A model generated the notes under the pieces. It was not told the origin of the DNA, made no database searches, and saw nothing but the letters and a program-made list of their open reading frames with translations. A stretch of DNA of 64,000 nucleotides from Vulcaniibacterium thermophilum (lineage in GTDB: Bacteria > Pseudomonadota > Gammaproteobacteria > Xanthomonadales > Xanthomonadaceae), in contig NZ_VOHJ01000010.1 in NCBI RefSeq assembly GCF_007923255.1, positions 1-64,000 of the forward strand, given 5' to 3'. Both the position numbers and the translations under genes were made by a program. Below, piece by piece: positions 50,086 through 60,854 of the stretch; within the stretch, counting starts at the first letter, position 1; each line of letters begins with the position of its first letter.

Positions 50086-51462
50086 ATGAGTCCCATCGAC
50101 CGTCGCCTGCACCCCGTCCGCCTGCCCGACGCCTGGGCGCCGGACTCCTGGCGTGCGCGGCCGGCGCGCCAGTTGCCGCAGTATCCCGATGCCGGCGCGC
50201 TGGAAGGCGTGCTGCGCGAGCTGCGCGCGCTGCCGCCGCTGGTGACGTCATGGGAAATCCTCGCGCTCAAACAGCAGCTCGCCGAGGCGCAGGAGGGCCG
50301 CCGCTTCCTGCTGCAGGGCGGCGACTGCGCCGAGAGCTTCGACGCCTGCACCTCGGAAGTCATCAGCAACCGGCTGAAGGTGCTGCTGCAGATGAGCCTG
50401 GTGCTGGTGCACGGCATGCGCAAGCCGGTCGTGCGGGTGGGGCGGTTCGCCGGGCAGTACGCCAAGCCGCGTTCGGCCGACAGCGAGACCATCGACGGCC
50501 TCACCCTGCCGAGCTACCGCGGCGACATGGTCAACGCGCCCGCGTTCACCGCGGAGGCGCGCACGCCCGATCCGCGGCGGATGGTGAAGGCGCATGCGCG
50601 TTCGGCGATGACGATGAACTTCGTGCGCGCGCTGATCGACGGCGGCTTCGCCGACCTGCATCACCCGGAATACTGGAATCTGAGCTGGGTCGGCCATTCG
50701 CCGCTGGCGGACGAGTACCGGCGGATGGTGGAAGCCATCGGCGATGCCGTGCGCTTCATGGAAACGCTCTCGGGCGAGGAGATCCACAACCTCAACCGGG
50801 TCGACTTCTACACCTCGCACGAGGCCCTGCTGCTGCCGTACGAGGAAGCGCTCACCCGGCAGGTGCCGCGCCACTGGGGCTGGTTCAACCTCAGCACCCA
50901 TTTCCCGTGGATCGGCATGCGCACGGCCGACGTGGACGGCGCGCACGTGGAGTACTTCCGCGGCATCCGCAATCCGGTCGCGGTGAAGGTCGGGCCCTCG
51001 GTGGCGCCGGATGCGCTGCTGCGGCTGATCGACGTGCTCAATCCCGAGGACGAGCCGGGCCGACTGACGCTGATCCACCGCATGGGCGCGGCGCACATCG
51101 CCGAGCGGCTGCCGCCGCTGCTGGATGCGGTACGCCGCGACGGCCGACGCGTGCTGTGGGTGTGCGATCCCATGCACGGCAATACCGAAACCACGCGCAA
51201 CGGTTACAAGACGCGCCGCTTCGCCAACATCGGCCGCGAACTGGAGCTGGCGTTCGAACTGCACGCGGCGGCCGGTACGCGCCTGGGCGGCGTGCATCTG
51301 GAGCTCACCGGCGAGGACGTCACCGAGTGCCTCGGCGGTGCGCGCGAGTTGACCGAGACCGATCTGGAACGCGCGTACTGCTCGACCGTCGATCCGCGCC
51401 TGAACTACGAGCAGGCGCTGGAAGTGGCGATGCTGATCGTGCGCAAGCACGGGGCGGGCTGA
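50086..51462 (+). CDS. Class II 3-deoxy-7-phosphoheptulonate synthase
   Basis: A 458-residue DAHP synthase of the plant-like class II (AroA-II), the first enzyme of the shikimate pathway, joining phosphoenolpyruvate and erythrose 4-phosphate. QGGDCAESFDAC, RVGRFAGQYAKPRS, KVGPSVAPDALL and VCDPMHGNTETTRNGYKTR are the substrate and metal-binding motifs. Feedback control is not evident. ATG at 50086 is used; a GTG at 50080 in the same frame is possible. Confidence 0.96.
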   Translation: MSPIDRRLHPVRLPDAWAPDSWRARPARQLPQYPDAGALEGVLRELRALPPLVTSWEILALKQQLAEAQEGRRFLLQGGDCAESFDACTSEVISNRLKVLLQMSLVLVHGMRKPVVRVGRFAGQYAKPRSADSETIDGLTLPSYRGDMVNAPAFTAEARTPDPRRMVKAHARSAMTMNFVRALIDGGFADLHHPEYWNLSWVGHSPLADEYRRMVEAIGDAVRFMETLSGEEIHNLNRVDFYTSHEALLLPYEEALTRQVPRHWGWFNLSTHFPWIGMRTADVDGAHVEYFRGIRNPVAVKVGPSVAPDALLRLIDVLNPEDEPGRLTLIHRMGAAHIAERLPPLLDAVRRDGRRVLWVCDPMHGNTETTRNGYKTRRFANIGRELELAFELHAAAGTRLGGVHLELTGEDVTECLGGARELTETDLERAYCSTVDPRLNYEQALEVAMLIVRKHGAG

Positions 51463-51641
51463 GGCCGGCGCGCAGCCGGCCCGGTGGGGGGCGGTCAGGG
51501 CTCATCGGTGGGGTCCGCTTCGCCGGCATGCCGCGGCTCGCCGCCGACGCGGCGCTTTCGCGCGCGCCGCATGCGCGCGGGCGAGCGCGCCTCACGCGCC
51601 TTGGCGCGACGTTCGCGCTGCGGCTGGACAATGCGGCGGCG

Positions 51642-52790
51642 ATGGACATCTTCGCACCCGACTGGGACCAGATCGCCCGCTTCGCGATTCCGCTGGGACT
51701 GGCGCTCCTGCTCGGCCTGCTTGCGCGGCATCTGCTGCTGGCGATCGCGCGCCGCGTGCGCGGCGGCAAGACCCTGCGCGCCCTGCTGGTGCGCGCGATC
51801 AGCATTCCGGCGGCGTTCGCGCTGCCGCTGGTGTTCCTCGGCATGGCGCTGCGCTTCGTGCCGCTCGCGCCGCGCGGACTGGCCGCGCTCCAGCATGCGA
51901 TCTGGATCGGGCTGATCGCCGCGCTGACCTGGCTGGCGGTGCGGCTGGTGAATGCCGCACAGCGGTGGGTGCTGCTGAAGCATCCCGTCGACGTGGAGGA
52001 CAACCTCGCCGCGCGCCGCGTGCAGACCCAGACGCGCGTGCTCGCGCGCGTGGTGATGGGCGGCATCGTCGTGGTGGGCGCGGCGGCGGCGTTGATGACG
52101 TTTCCGGCCGTGCGCCAGGTCGGGGCCACCCTGCTGGCCTCGGCGGGCCTGGCCGGTCTGGTCGCGGGCATCGCGGCGCGCCCGGTGTTCGGAAACCTGA
52201 TCGCCGGTCTGCAGATCGCGCTCACCCAGCCGATCCGGCTCGACGACGTCGTGATCGTCGACGGCCAGTGGGGGCGGATCGAGGAGATCACTTCGTCCTA
52301 CGTGGTGGTCCGCATCTGGGACGAGCGGCGGATGATCGTGCCGCTGAGCTGGTTCATCGAGAACCCGTTCCAGAACTGGACCAGACGCACCGCGTGCCTG
52401 CTCGGCGAGGTGTTCCTGTGGCTGGACTACCGCACGCCGATGGAGCCGCTGCGCGCGCAACTGCAACGCATCTGCGAGAGCGATGCGCGCTGGGACGGCC
52501 GCGTGTGCATCGCCCAGATCACCGACACCGACAAGCACACGATGCAGGTACGCCTGCTGGTCAGCGCGCGCAACTCGGGCGATGCGTTCGATCTGCGCTG
52601 CGCGGTGCGCGAGCGGATGATCGACTTCCTGCAGCGCGAGCATCCCGAGGCGCTGCCGCGGCTGCGCGCCAGCGTGGCGCAGACCGAACGTCCCGAACGC
52701 CGCTGGCGGCTGCCGACGACCGCCGATCTGCCGAGCTCGCCGCGGGCCGAGGACGAGACGGTCACCGACACCGCGGAGCGGATGGGCTGA
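51642..52790 (+). CDS. MscS-family mechanosensitive channel
   Basis: A 382-residue membrane protein. Three or more hydrophobic segments (LGLALLLGLLARHLLLAIA and two later ones) lead to the pore helix and MscS beta domain: TLLASAGLAGLVAGIAARPVF then NLIAGLQIALTQPIRLDDVV and GQWGRIEEITSSYVVVRIWD. These are classical MscS features; the protein probably senses membrane tension or transports an osmolyte. The ATG at 51642 is chosen; an in-frame ATG at 51528 would add 38 polar residues. Confidence 0.9.
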   Translation: MDIFAPDWDQIARFAIPLGLALLLGLLARHLLLAIARRVRGGKTLRALLVRAISIPAAFALPLVFLGMALRFVPLAPRGLAALQHAIWIGLIAALTWLAVRLVNAAQRWVLLKHPVDVEDNLAARRVQTQTRVLARVVMGGIVVVGAAAALMTFPAVRQVGATLLASAGLAGLVAGIAARPVFGNLIAGLQIALTQPIRLDDVVIVDGQWGRIEEITSSYVVVRIWDERRMIVPLSWFIENPFQNWTRRTACLLGEVFLWLDYRTPMEPLRAQLQRICESDARWDGRVCIAQITDTDKHTMQVRLLVSARNSGDAFDLRCAVRERMIDFLQREHPEALPRLRASVAQTERPERRWRLPTTADLPSSPRAEDETVTDTAERMG

Positions 52791-52836
52791 AGGCCGCCCT
52801 GGGCGCTCGATGGGGCGGAAACGGGCAGGGTTCCGA

Positions 52837-53017
52837 CGCAGCACGAGCGCTTTGCGATCGGCGGCTTCGTTGACCCCCTCACCCCAACCTCTCCCCCACG
52901 TGGTGGGGGAGAGGGAATCACGCGGCGGTGGAGTTACATCGCAGTGCGAGCGCCATGCGATCGGCTTCGTTGGCCCTCTCACCCAAATCTCTCCGCCAGG
53001 GGGTGGGAGAGAGGGCG
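52837..53017. repeat. Tandem repeat with CCCTCACCCCAACCTCTCCC hairpins
   Basis: Two units about 104 bases apart (CGCAG at 52837 and 52941), each ending in a hairpin, 52876-52917 and 52974-53017, of CCTCTCCCCCAC/GTGGGGGAGAGG type. It lies between the convergent MscS-like gene and typA and may terminate both. Confidence 0.75.
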
Positions 53018-53054
53018 GTTGCGCTCCCGCCAGGGCGCCGCGAGAGGGCGCCTG

Positions 53055-54899
<1,845 letters not shown>

Positions 54900-55031
54900 G
54901 GAAACGGGCGCCGCAAGGCGCCGGAGCTGGCGAGGGAAGCCGGCGATTATAGCCGTTCGGACGGCCGGGCCGGCGCCGCGGCGTTCAGGCGGGTTATCCT
55001 GCCGCTTCCGGAGGCATGGGAGGGGAGCCTC

Positions 55032-55247
55032 ATGAGCGCCGCTCGACCCTGGAAACCCCCGCTGTGGCTGATCGCGCTGGACGGTGTCGGCGTGCTGCTG
55101 CTGGCGCTCGGGCTGCATGCCCACTACGCGCCCTCCACCGCGCTGGCGCCATACAGGCTGGGGTTGCTGGGGCTGGGCGGCGCGATGATGGTCGCAGGCG
55201 CGCTGTCCGCGATCATCCTCGTCCTTCGTCACCGCGCGCATCGCTGA
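55032..55247 (+). CDS. Small two-helix membrane protein of unknown function
   Basis: A 71-residue protein with two hydrophobic segments ([18 protein letters not shown] and [20 protein letters not shown]) and a short basic C-terminus, so it probably spans the inner membrane as a hairpin. AGGGGAG lies 4 bases before the ATG. Size and layout resemble the YbjC/DUF1418 type, but I cannot confirm that. It precedes ppiB by 17 bases, divergent from typA. Confidence 0.7.
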   Translation: MSAARPWKPPLWLIALDGVGVLLLALGLHAHYAPSTALAPYRLGLLGLGGAMMVAGALSAIILVLRHRAHR

Positions 55248-55264
55248 ACATCAGGAGCTCTACC

Positions 55265-55759
55265 ATGTCCCTCATCGCTCATTTCGACACCGACCGCGGC
55301 GCGATCCGCGTCGAGCTCGCGGCCGAGCAGGCGCCGCTCACCGTCGCCAACTTCGTCAACCTGGCGCAGCGCGGGTTCTACGACGGCCTCACGTTCCATC
55401 GCGTCATTCCCGATTTCATGATCCAGGGCGGCTGCCCGCGCGGCACCGGCACCGGCGGTCCCGGTTACAAGTTCGAGGACGAAACCCGCAACGGCCTGAA
55501 GCACGAGCGCGGCGTGCTGTCGATGGCCAACGCCGGCCCCAACACCAACGGCAGCCAGTTCTTCATCACCCACGTCGCCTGTCCGTGGCTGGACGGCAAG
55601 CACACCGTGTTCGGCAAGGTGATCGAAGGACAGGAGGTGGTCGACAAGGTGCAGCAGGGCGACCACATCCGCAGCATCCGCATCGAGGGCGACGCCGCCC
55701 CCGTGCTGGCCGCCAGGGCCGACCGTGTGGCGGAATGGAACCGCGCGCTGGACGCCTGA
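55265..55759 (+). CDS. ppiB: Cytoplasmic peptidyl-prolyl cis-trans isomerase B
   Basis: A 164-residue cyclophilin. [20 protein letters not shown] and [13 protein letters not shown] contain the catalytic Arg and Gln and the substrate pocket; no signal peptide is present, hence a PpiB-like cytosolic form. AGGAGC precedes the ATG. A two-way terminator follows. Confidence 0.95.
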   Translation: MSLIAHFDTDRGAIRVELAAEQAPLTVANFVNLAQRGFYDGLTFHRVIPDFMIQGGCPRGTGTGGPGYKFEDETRNGLKHERGVLSMANAGPNTNGSQFFITHVACPWLDGKHTVFGKVIEGQEVVDKVQQGDHIRSIRIEGDAAPVLAARADRVAEWNRALDA

Positions 55760-55780
55760 GCGGGCGTGCGATCGCCCCGA

Positions 55781-55802
55781 CGAAAGGCGCCTGCGGGCGC
55801 CT
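55781..55802. terminator. Two-way terminator between ppiB and the lipoprotein gene
   Basis: AAAGGCGC (55781-55788) pairs with GCGCCTTT (55795-55802). The T-rich and A-rich sides let it serve both convergent genes. Confidence 0.8.
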
Positions 55803-55814
55803 TTCTGCGTTCGA

Positions 55815-56399
55815 TCAGCGGCCCGTGAAGCGCAGGCTGTCGAGCATCGCGTCGACCGCGGCGACGTCGCGAGCATGGTAGTACTCGCGCGGTGCCAGCC
55901 ACACCAGCACGGTCAGCCGGCCTTCGCGCTCCGCGACCGCTGCGGTGCCGCGATAGATGAGGCCGTCCGGATTGGCGAGATCGAGGTCGAAACGCAGGCC
56001 CTCGACGTCGCCGAACCGATGCGGCCGCAGATTGCCGGCATCCACGCCGACCCAGCCCTGATCGGTCAGCCCGTCGACCACCAGCGCCTGCAGTTCGTCC
56101 AGCCGCATGCCGGCGCGGTACCACGGGCCGTCCGGCCGCGAGCGCCGCTCACGGGCGAGCTGGAACACGTGCTCGCCGGGTCTGACCTTCGAGTAGATCA
56201 GCAGGCGGTTCAACGGCGTGCCGTCGATCGTCCACAGCTCGCTGCGGTGTCCCTTGATGCGTGCCCAGTCCAGCGAGGTGTGCAGGCTCATGTCGAACAC
56301 GGCGACGGTACCGGCCTTCTGCAGACGACCGCCGGGGCCGGATGCGCAACCGCCCAGCACCAGCAGGCCCAGGACGATCAACAGACGGAAGATGCTCAT
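55815..56399 (-). CDS. Putative lipoprotein of unknown function
   Basis: A 194-residue protein with a signal peptide and lipobox LVLGGCAS (Cys18), so lipid-anchored to an envelope membrane. The mature part is a mixed alpha/beta region with RPGEHVFQLARERRSRPDGP and a C-terminal VDAMLDSLRF ending common in small periplasmic folds of the DcrB type. I do not recognise the family. The ATG overlaps the stop of the M48 peptidase gene (ATGA), so it is made together with it. Confidence 0.75.
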   Translation of the reverse strand: MSIFRLLIVLGLLVLGGCASGPGGRLQKAGTVAVFDMSLHTSLDWARIKGHRSELWTIDGTPLNRLLIYSKVRPGEHVFQLARERRSRPDGPWYRAGMRLDELQALVVDGLTDQGWVGVDAGNLRPHRFGDVEGLRFDLDLANPDGLIYRGTAAVAEREGRLTVLVWLAPREYYHARDVAAVDAMLDSLRFTGR

Positions 56400-57559
56400 G
56401 GGGCGCTCTCCAGTTGCGTCAGGTAATGCCGCATGAGCGCGGCGTCGTCGGCATGCGGAGCCGCGTCGAGGTAGCGGCGCAGGGCCCGCGCCGCCTCGGC
56501 GTGTCGGCCGTGGTGCCGGAGTTGCAGGCCATGTTCGCGCCAAGCCTCCGGTGGCGGCCCGGGCAGAGCGACCGCTTCGGCATAGAGCGCGGCCGCCTTT
56601 TGCGCGTCGTCGCCTTTGTTGCGGCGGCGGAGGGCCTCCGCGAGATGGAAGGTGCAGAGCGCCGCGGACTCCGGCGGCGCGTCTTGCCGCAGTTCGGTGA
56701 GCGCCTGTACGGTGGTGTCGTAAGTGCGCCGCGAGAGCTCGCCTTGCAGCCAGTGTGGCAGGAAGGGGCGAATGGCGCCGCGATACGCATCGATGTTGCG
56801 CATCCCGTCGCCCGGATGCTGCGCGGCCGCCGTCCGGATGTCGGCGACACGCTCCTCGGTCTGCGGATGGCTGGCGAAGACGGCGCGATCCTTGTGGGTG
56901 CGGTCGGCGCGCTCCTCGCGTCGCAGGCGCTCCCATAGGCGAACGCCTGCCTGCGGGTCGTAGCCGGCGGCGACGGCTGCCAGCAAGCCGAGCCGGTCCG
57001 CCTCACGTTCGTTGTCGCGCGACTGCTTGAACAGACCGCCGACGCCCGCCAGCGCGGCGAGGTCGCCCGCAAGCGGCGCGCCAATGCCGAGCGTTACCAA
57101 CCCGAACGTTGCCAGGAAGGCGGAGGTGCGCTTGGCCGAGTTCCAGCCCTCCAGCGAATGGCGGGCGCGGTAGTGGGCGAACTCGTGGCCGAGCACGAGG
57201 GCGAGTTCTGCTTCGTCGCGCATCCGCAGCAACGCGCCGGTGAATACGAGGGTGACGCCGTTGGGCGCCATCGACGCATTGAACACCGGAATATCGACGA
57301 TGTAGAGCCGCAGGTCCTTGCAGTATTCGCCAGTCACCCTGCATAGCACGGTGCGCACGTAAGCATTGAGCGCGGGATCGCGCACGATCAGGGGCGACTG
57401 GCGGATGCGCTTCTCAGCCTGGTCCATGCCGTACCAGAGCTCGGCTTCGGTCGAACCCGGGGTAGGCCGTTCGCCAGGGCGCAGGGGCTCGAGCGCCTGC
57501 GCGCACACCGGACCCGCGCTGGCGAGCGCGATCCAAAGGACGGCGAGCAGGCGCTTCAT
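56396..57559 (-). CDS. Secreted M48-family metallopeptidase with TPR-like tail (BepA-like)
   Basis: A 387-residue protein: signal peptide (RLLAVLWIALASAGPVCA), then an M48 peptidase domain with zinc motif HEFAH (residues 125-129) and the downstream acidic segment EREAD (184-188), then helical repeats resembling TPRs (about 290-387). That order is as in BepA, which cleaves or helps fold outer membrane proteins such as LptD, but this protein is about 100 residues shorter. It is coupled on both sides by 4-base overlaps within a three-gene operon. Confidence 0.88.
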   Translation of the reverse strand: MKRLLAVLWIALASAGPVCAQALEPLRPGERPTPGSTEAELWYGMDQAEKRIRQSPLIVRDPALNAYVRTVLCRVTGEYCKDLRLYIVDIPVFNASMAPNGVTLVFTGALLRMRDEAELALVLGHEFAHYRARHSLEGWNSAKRTSAFLATFGLVTLGIGAPLAGDLAALAGVGGLFKQSRDNEREADRLGLLAAVAAGYDPQAGVRLWERLRREERADRTHKDRAVFASHPQTEERVADIRTAAAQHPGDGMRNIDAYRGAIRPFLPHWLQGELSRRTYDTTVQALTELRQDAPPESAALCTFHLAEALRRRNKGDDAQKAAALYAEAVALPGPPPEAWREHGLQLRHHGRHAEAARALRRYLDAAPHADDAALMRHYLTQLESAP

Positions 57560-58311
57560 AGCGGCAGCTTCTGCAGTACCTGCCGCACGGTCTTGCGCGC
57601 GCCGTCTTCGTCGCGCAGGTCGCCCGACTGGTTGGCGATCAGGTTGTACCAGACCACCTGGCCGCTGCGCAGGTCGACGATCGTCGCCACGCCGACTTGG
57701 AGGCCGCCACCGATGTCGAGCACGCCGCCCATCGCTGCCCCCAACAGCAGGCCGAACACACGCAGCGCCGTGCGGCCGCCGCTGGCGTAACTGTCGCGGA
57801 CGTAAACGAACATCGCGTAGTCCGCGCCCGTGGCCTCGCGCAGCGTCGCTACGCCCGGGCCGAGACTCCAGTCCATACGGGCGCGTCCGCGCGGATCGCG
57901 CTTGGTCGCCAACTGGCTGCCCGGTTGCGAGTACTGGGTGATGCTGAGGGCGACCGCCTCGTTCAGGCGCACGATCTGACCGAGCGTGGAGGCCGGATCG
58001 AGGTCGTCCGGAATGTCGAAATCCGGCTGCAGCTGGAGCGACCGCCCCGCCAGCTCGCGGCGGAGTGCGGCGGGCAGCAGGCGGCGTGCGGTCTCCGACC
58101 AGTCCTTGCGGGGCTCATGCAGCCCGCCGGCGGTGACCAGCGACAGTTCGATGTCCGGTTCGACGAGGACCAGGCTGCCGTCGAGCCGGACGGACTGGCC
58201 GTTCGAGTCCCGGGCCACCTTGGGTCGCGTCAGCGCGTGTGCGGTGGACGCCAAAGCCAGGCTCAGCACGATGCCGGCAAGCAAGCCGGCGGCACGACCG
58301 CGGACGTTCAT
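57556..58311 (-). CDS. Secreted protein of unknown function, first gene of the M48 operon
   Basis: A 251-residue protein with a signal peptide (GLLAGIVLSLALASTAHA). The mature part ends in GADYAMFVYVRDSYASGGRT and then GGGLQVGVATIVDLRSGQVV WYN, a pattern of soluble periplasmic beta-rich proteins in the CsgG/GNA1162-like group, though the link is uncertain. ATG 58311 with GAGGGG 6 bases before is chosen over GTG 58317. Its stop overlaps the start of the M48 gene. Confidence 0.75.
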   Translation of the reverse strand: MNVRGRAAGLLAGIVLSLALASTAHALTRPKVARDSNGQSVRLDGSLVLVEPDIELSLVTAGGLHEPRKDWSETARRLLPAALRRELAGRSLQLQPDFDIPDDLDPASTLGQIVRLNEAVALSITQYSQPGSQLATKRDPRGRARMDWSLGPGVATLREATGADYAMFVYVRDSYASGGRTALRVFGLLLGAAMGGVLDIGGGLQVGVATIVDLRSGQVVWYNLIANQSGDLRDEDGARKTVRQVLQKLPL

Positions 58312-58382
58312 GGGCACCCCCTCGCTCCATCTGGTCTGCGTTCCGCAGGCGGAACTCCCGCCACGCCGCCCGCGGTCTCTCG

Positions 58383-58399
58383 CCCGTTACAATAACGGG
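58383..58399 (+). promoter_or_regulatory. Operator-like inverted repeat upstream of the aminotransferase
   Basis: CCCGTTACAATAACGGG is a perfect 7-base inverted repeat around CAA. It contains TACAAT, a -10-like hexamer, so a dimeric regulator binding here could block transcription. No good -35 partner is seen. Confidence 0.45.
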
Positions 58400-58423
58400 T
58401 CTCCCCCACGGGTTAGAACTGCC

Positions 58424-59629
58424 ATGCCCCAGCTCGCACGGCGCATCGGTCGCGCCAGGCCCAGCGCCATCATGCAGGTCGCCGAGAAGGCGAAGCGTCT
58501 GAAGGCCGAAGGCCGCGACATCATCAGCTTCTCGATCGGCGTTCCCAACTTCCTGCCCGGCGAGCACGTGTACGCCGCCGCGCGCGAGGCGCTCGCCCGC
58601 GACAGCGGCCAGTACGGCAGCAACCGCGGCGCCGACCTGCTGCTGGACGCCTTCCTCGAGCACATCGGCAAGCTGGGGCTGACCGGCTACGGGCGGGTCA
58701 ACGTCGCCACCGGCATCGGCGCCAAGCACGTGATCTACAACCTCGCCGAGGCGCTGCTCGACGAAGGCGACACGATCGCGTTCCCGACCCCGTATTGGAC
58801 CAGCTATCTCGACATCGCCGAGATCGTCAACGCGAAGATCGAGCTGCTGCCGTGCCCGCCGGAGCAGGACTACAAGCTCACGCCGGCGCAGCTCGATGCC
58901 GCGCTGGCATCGAAGCCGAAGGTGTTCCTGTTCAACAACCCGTCGAATCCCACCGGCATGGTGTACACGCGCGAGGAGATCGCCGCGCTCGCCGACGTGC
59001 TGGTCAGGCACCCGGACACCTGGGTGATCACCGACGACATCTACAACCGCATGGTGTTCGACGGCGTCGGCTACCACAACTTCGTGCAGGCGCGGTCCGA
59101 ACTGCGCGATCGGGTGATCTTCATCGACTCGCTGTCGAAGACCTACGGCATGCCCGGCTGGCGCGTCGGCTTCATGGCCGGTCCGGAGGAGGTGGCGCAG
59201 GCGGTGGTGACGATGAACTCGAACCACATCACCAACATTCCGGAAATCACCACCGCCGCCGCGATCGCCGCGCTGACCGGCCCGCAGGACGTGCCGATGC
59301 AGAAGTGCGCCGAGTTCCAGGCCAAGCGCGACCAGGTGATGGCGGCGCTGGCGCAGATCCCGGGCATCCGCTGCCCGCGTCCGCAGGGCGCGTTCTACGT
59401 GTTCCCGGACATCAGCGTCGCGTACGGCAAAACCCACGCGCCGACCGGCCTTGCGCTCGCCAACGACGTCGATTTCTGCAACGCGCTGCTGGAAGCCAAG
59501 GGCGTGGCCTGCGTGCCCGGCTCCGCGTTCGGCGAACCGCGCGCGATGCGCATCAGCTACACCTGCCCGACGGCGCAGCTCGCACCGGGGCTGCAGCGCA
59601 TCCAGGAATTCTTCGCCGAGTTGCAGTGA
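58424..59629 (+). CDS. Class I PLP-dependent aminotransferase (aspartate type)
   Basis: A 401-residue fold-type I aminotransferase. The PLP Lys is Lys239 in DSLSKTYGMPGWRVGF; Asp204 and Tyr207 (VITDDIYN) hold the cofactor; NNPSNPTG and the C-terminal Arg in AMRISYTC bind the substrate. The N-terminus (RARPSAIMQVAEKAKRLKAE) is of the 1-beta aspartate aminotransferase group, which often uses aspartate or prephenate; exact substrate is uncertain. It is divergent from the M48 operon. Confidence 0.93.
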   Translation: MPQLARRIGRARPSAIMQVAEKAKRLKAEGRDIISFSIGVPNFLPGEHVYAAAREALARDSGQYGSNRGADLLLDAFLEHIGKLGLTGYGRVNVATGIGAKHVIYNLAEALLDEGDTIAFPTPYWTSYLDIAEIVNAKIELLPCPPEQDYKLTPAQLDAALASKPKVFLFNNPSNPTGMVYTREEIAALADVLVRHPDTWVITDDIYNRMVFDGVGYHNFVQARSELRDRVIFIDSLSKTYGMPGWRVGFMAGPEEVAQAVVTMNSNHITNIPEITTAAAIAALTGPQDVPMQKCAEFQAKRDQVMAALAQIPGIRCPRPQGAFYVFPDISVAYGKTHAPTGLALANDVDFCNALLEAKGVACVPGSAFGEPRAMRISYTCPTAQLAPGLQRIQEFFAELQ

Positions 59630-59727
59630 TTCGGGATCCGTGATCGGGATCCGGCGGACGCCGGATCCCGGTCCGCCCGAGCCCGTTGCCGTTTCGAATC
59701 CCGAAAATCCCAATCCCGAATCCCGGA
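59629..59727. repeat. GGGAATCGGGAATCG-type inverted repeat, copy 7
   Basis: Left arm with GATTCGGGATCCG and GATCGGGATCC, right arm with TCGAATCCCG and CAATCCCGAATCCCGG, ending in CCCGGAG which serves as the mdh ribosome binding site. Confidence 0.78.
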
Positions 59728-59737
59728 GTTTCCCCGC

Positions 59738-60724
59738 ATGAAAAAGCCCATCCGCGTCGCCGTGACCGGTGCTGCCGGCCAGATCGGCTACTCGCTGCTG
59801 TTCCGCATCGCTTCGGGCGAGATGCTCGGCAAGGACCAGCCCGTCATCCTGCAGATGCTGGAGCTGCCGCTGGAGAAGGCGCAGGCCGCGCTGCGCGGCG
59901 TGATGATGGAGCTGGAGGACTGCGCATTCCCGCTGCTCGCCGGCATGGTCGGCACCGACGATCCGCGCGTGGCGTTCAAGGACGCCGACGTCGCCCTGCT
60001 GGTCGGCGCCAAGCCGCGCGGCCCGGGCATGGAGCGCAAGGACCTGCTGCTGGAGAACGCCAAGATCTTCATCGAGCAGGGCCGCGCGCTGAACGAGGTC
60101 GCCTCGCGCGACGTCAAGGTGCTGGTGGTCGGCAACCCGGCCAACACCAACGCCTACATCGCCATGAAGTCGGCGCCGGATCTGCCGGCAAAGAACTTCA
60201 CCGCAATGCTGCGTCTGGACCACAACCGCGCGCTCAGCCAGCTCGCGTCCAAGGCCGGCGTGGCCGTCGGCGACATCGAGAAGCTGATCGTGTGGGGCAA
60301 CCACAGCCCGACGATGTATCCGGACTACCGCTTCGCCACCGTCAACGGCGAGTCGTTGAAGGACCGGATCAACGACGCCGAGTGGAACGCCAACGTGTTC
60401 ATCCCGACCGTCGGCAAGCGCGGCGCTGCCATCATCGAGGCGCGCGGCCTGTCGTCCGCGGCTTCGGCGGCCAATGCCGCGATCGACCACGTGCGCGACT
60501 GGCTGCTGGGCTCGAACGGCAAGTGGGTGACGATGGGCATTCCGTCCGACGGCAGCTACGGCATCCCGGAAGGCGTGATGTACGGCTTCCCGGTGACGAC
60601 GCAGAACGGCGAGTACAGCATCGTGCGCGACCTGCCGATCGACGACTTCAGCCGCGAGCGCATGAACAAGACGCTCGCCGAGCTGGAAGAAGAGCGCGCC
60701 GGCGTCGCCCATCTGCTGGGCTGA
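59738..60724 (+). CDS. mdh: Malate dehydrogenase
   Basis: A 328-residue NAD-dependent enzyme of the cytosolic-like type. [20 protein letters not shown] is the nucleotide fold; [14 protein letters not shown] holds the mobile-loop Arg; [13 protein letters not shown] holds the catalytic Asp and Arg and [12 protein letters not shown] the catalytic His189. It works in the TCA cycle with the methylcitrate genes 1 kb downstream. The start is behind the repeat-supplied ribosome binding site. Confidence 0.97.
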   Translation: MKKPIRVAVTGAAGQIGYSLLFRIASGEMLGKDQPVILQMLELPLEKAQAALRGVMMELEDCAFPLLAGMVGTDDPRVAFKDADVALLVGAKPRGPGMERKDLLLENAKIFIEQGRALNEVASRDVKVLVVGNPANTNAYIAMKSAPDLPAKNFTAMLRLDHNRALSQLASKAGVAVGDIEKLIVWGNHSPTMYPDYRFATVNGESLKDRINDAEWNANVFIPTVGKRGAAIIEARGLSSAASAANAAIDHVRDWLLGSNGKWVTMGIPSDGSYGIPEGVMYGFPVTTQNGEYSIVRDLPIDDFSRERMNKTLAELEEERAGVAHLLG

Positions 60725-60854
60725 GGTGCGCCGCGGGTCAGCGCCGCAGTGTCGGCGCTGACGCCTTCGGGCGCGAAGGCGGCTTGCCACGCACCCATTG
60801 CCTGCGGGAGGGGGCGCAATAGGCTTACGCCGCCATCGGACAAGGAGGTTCAAG

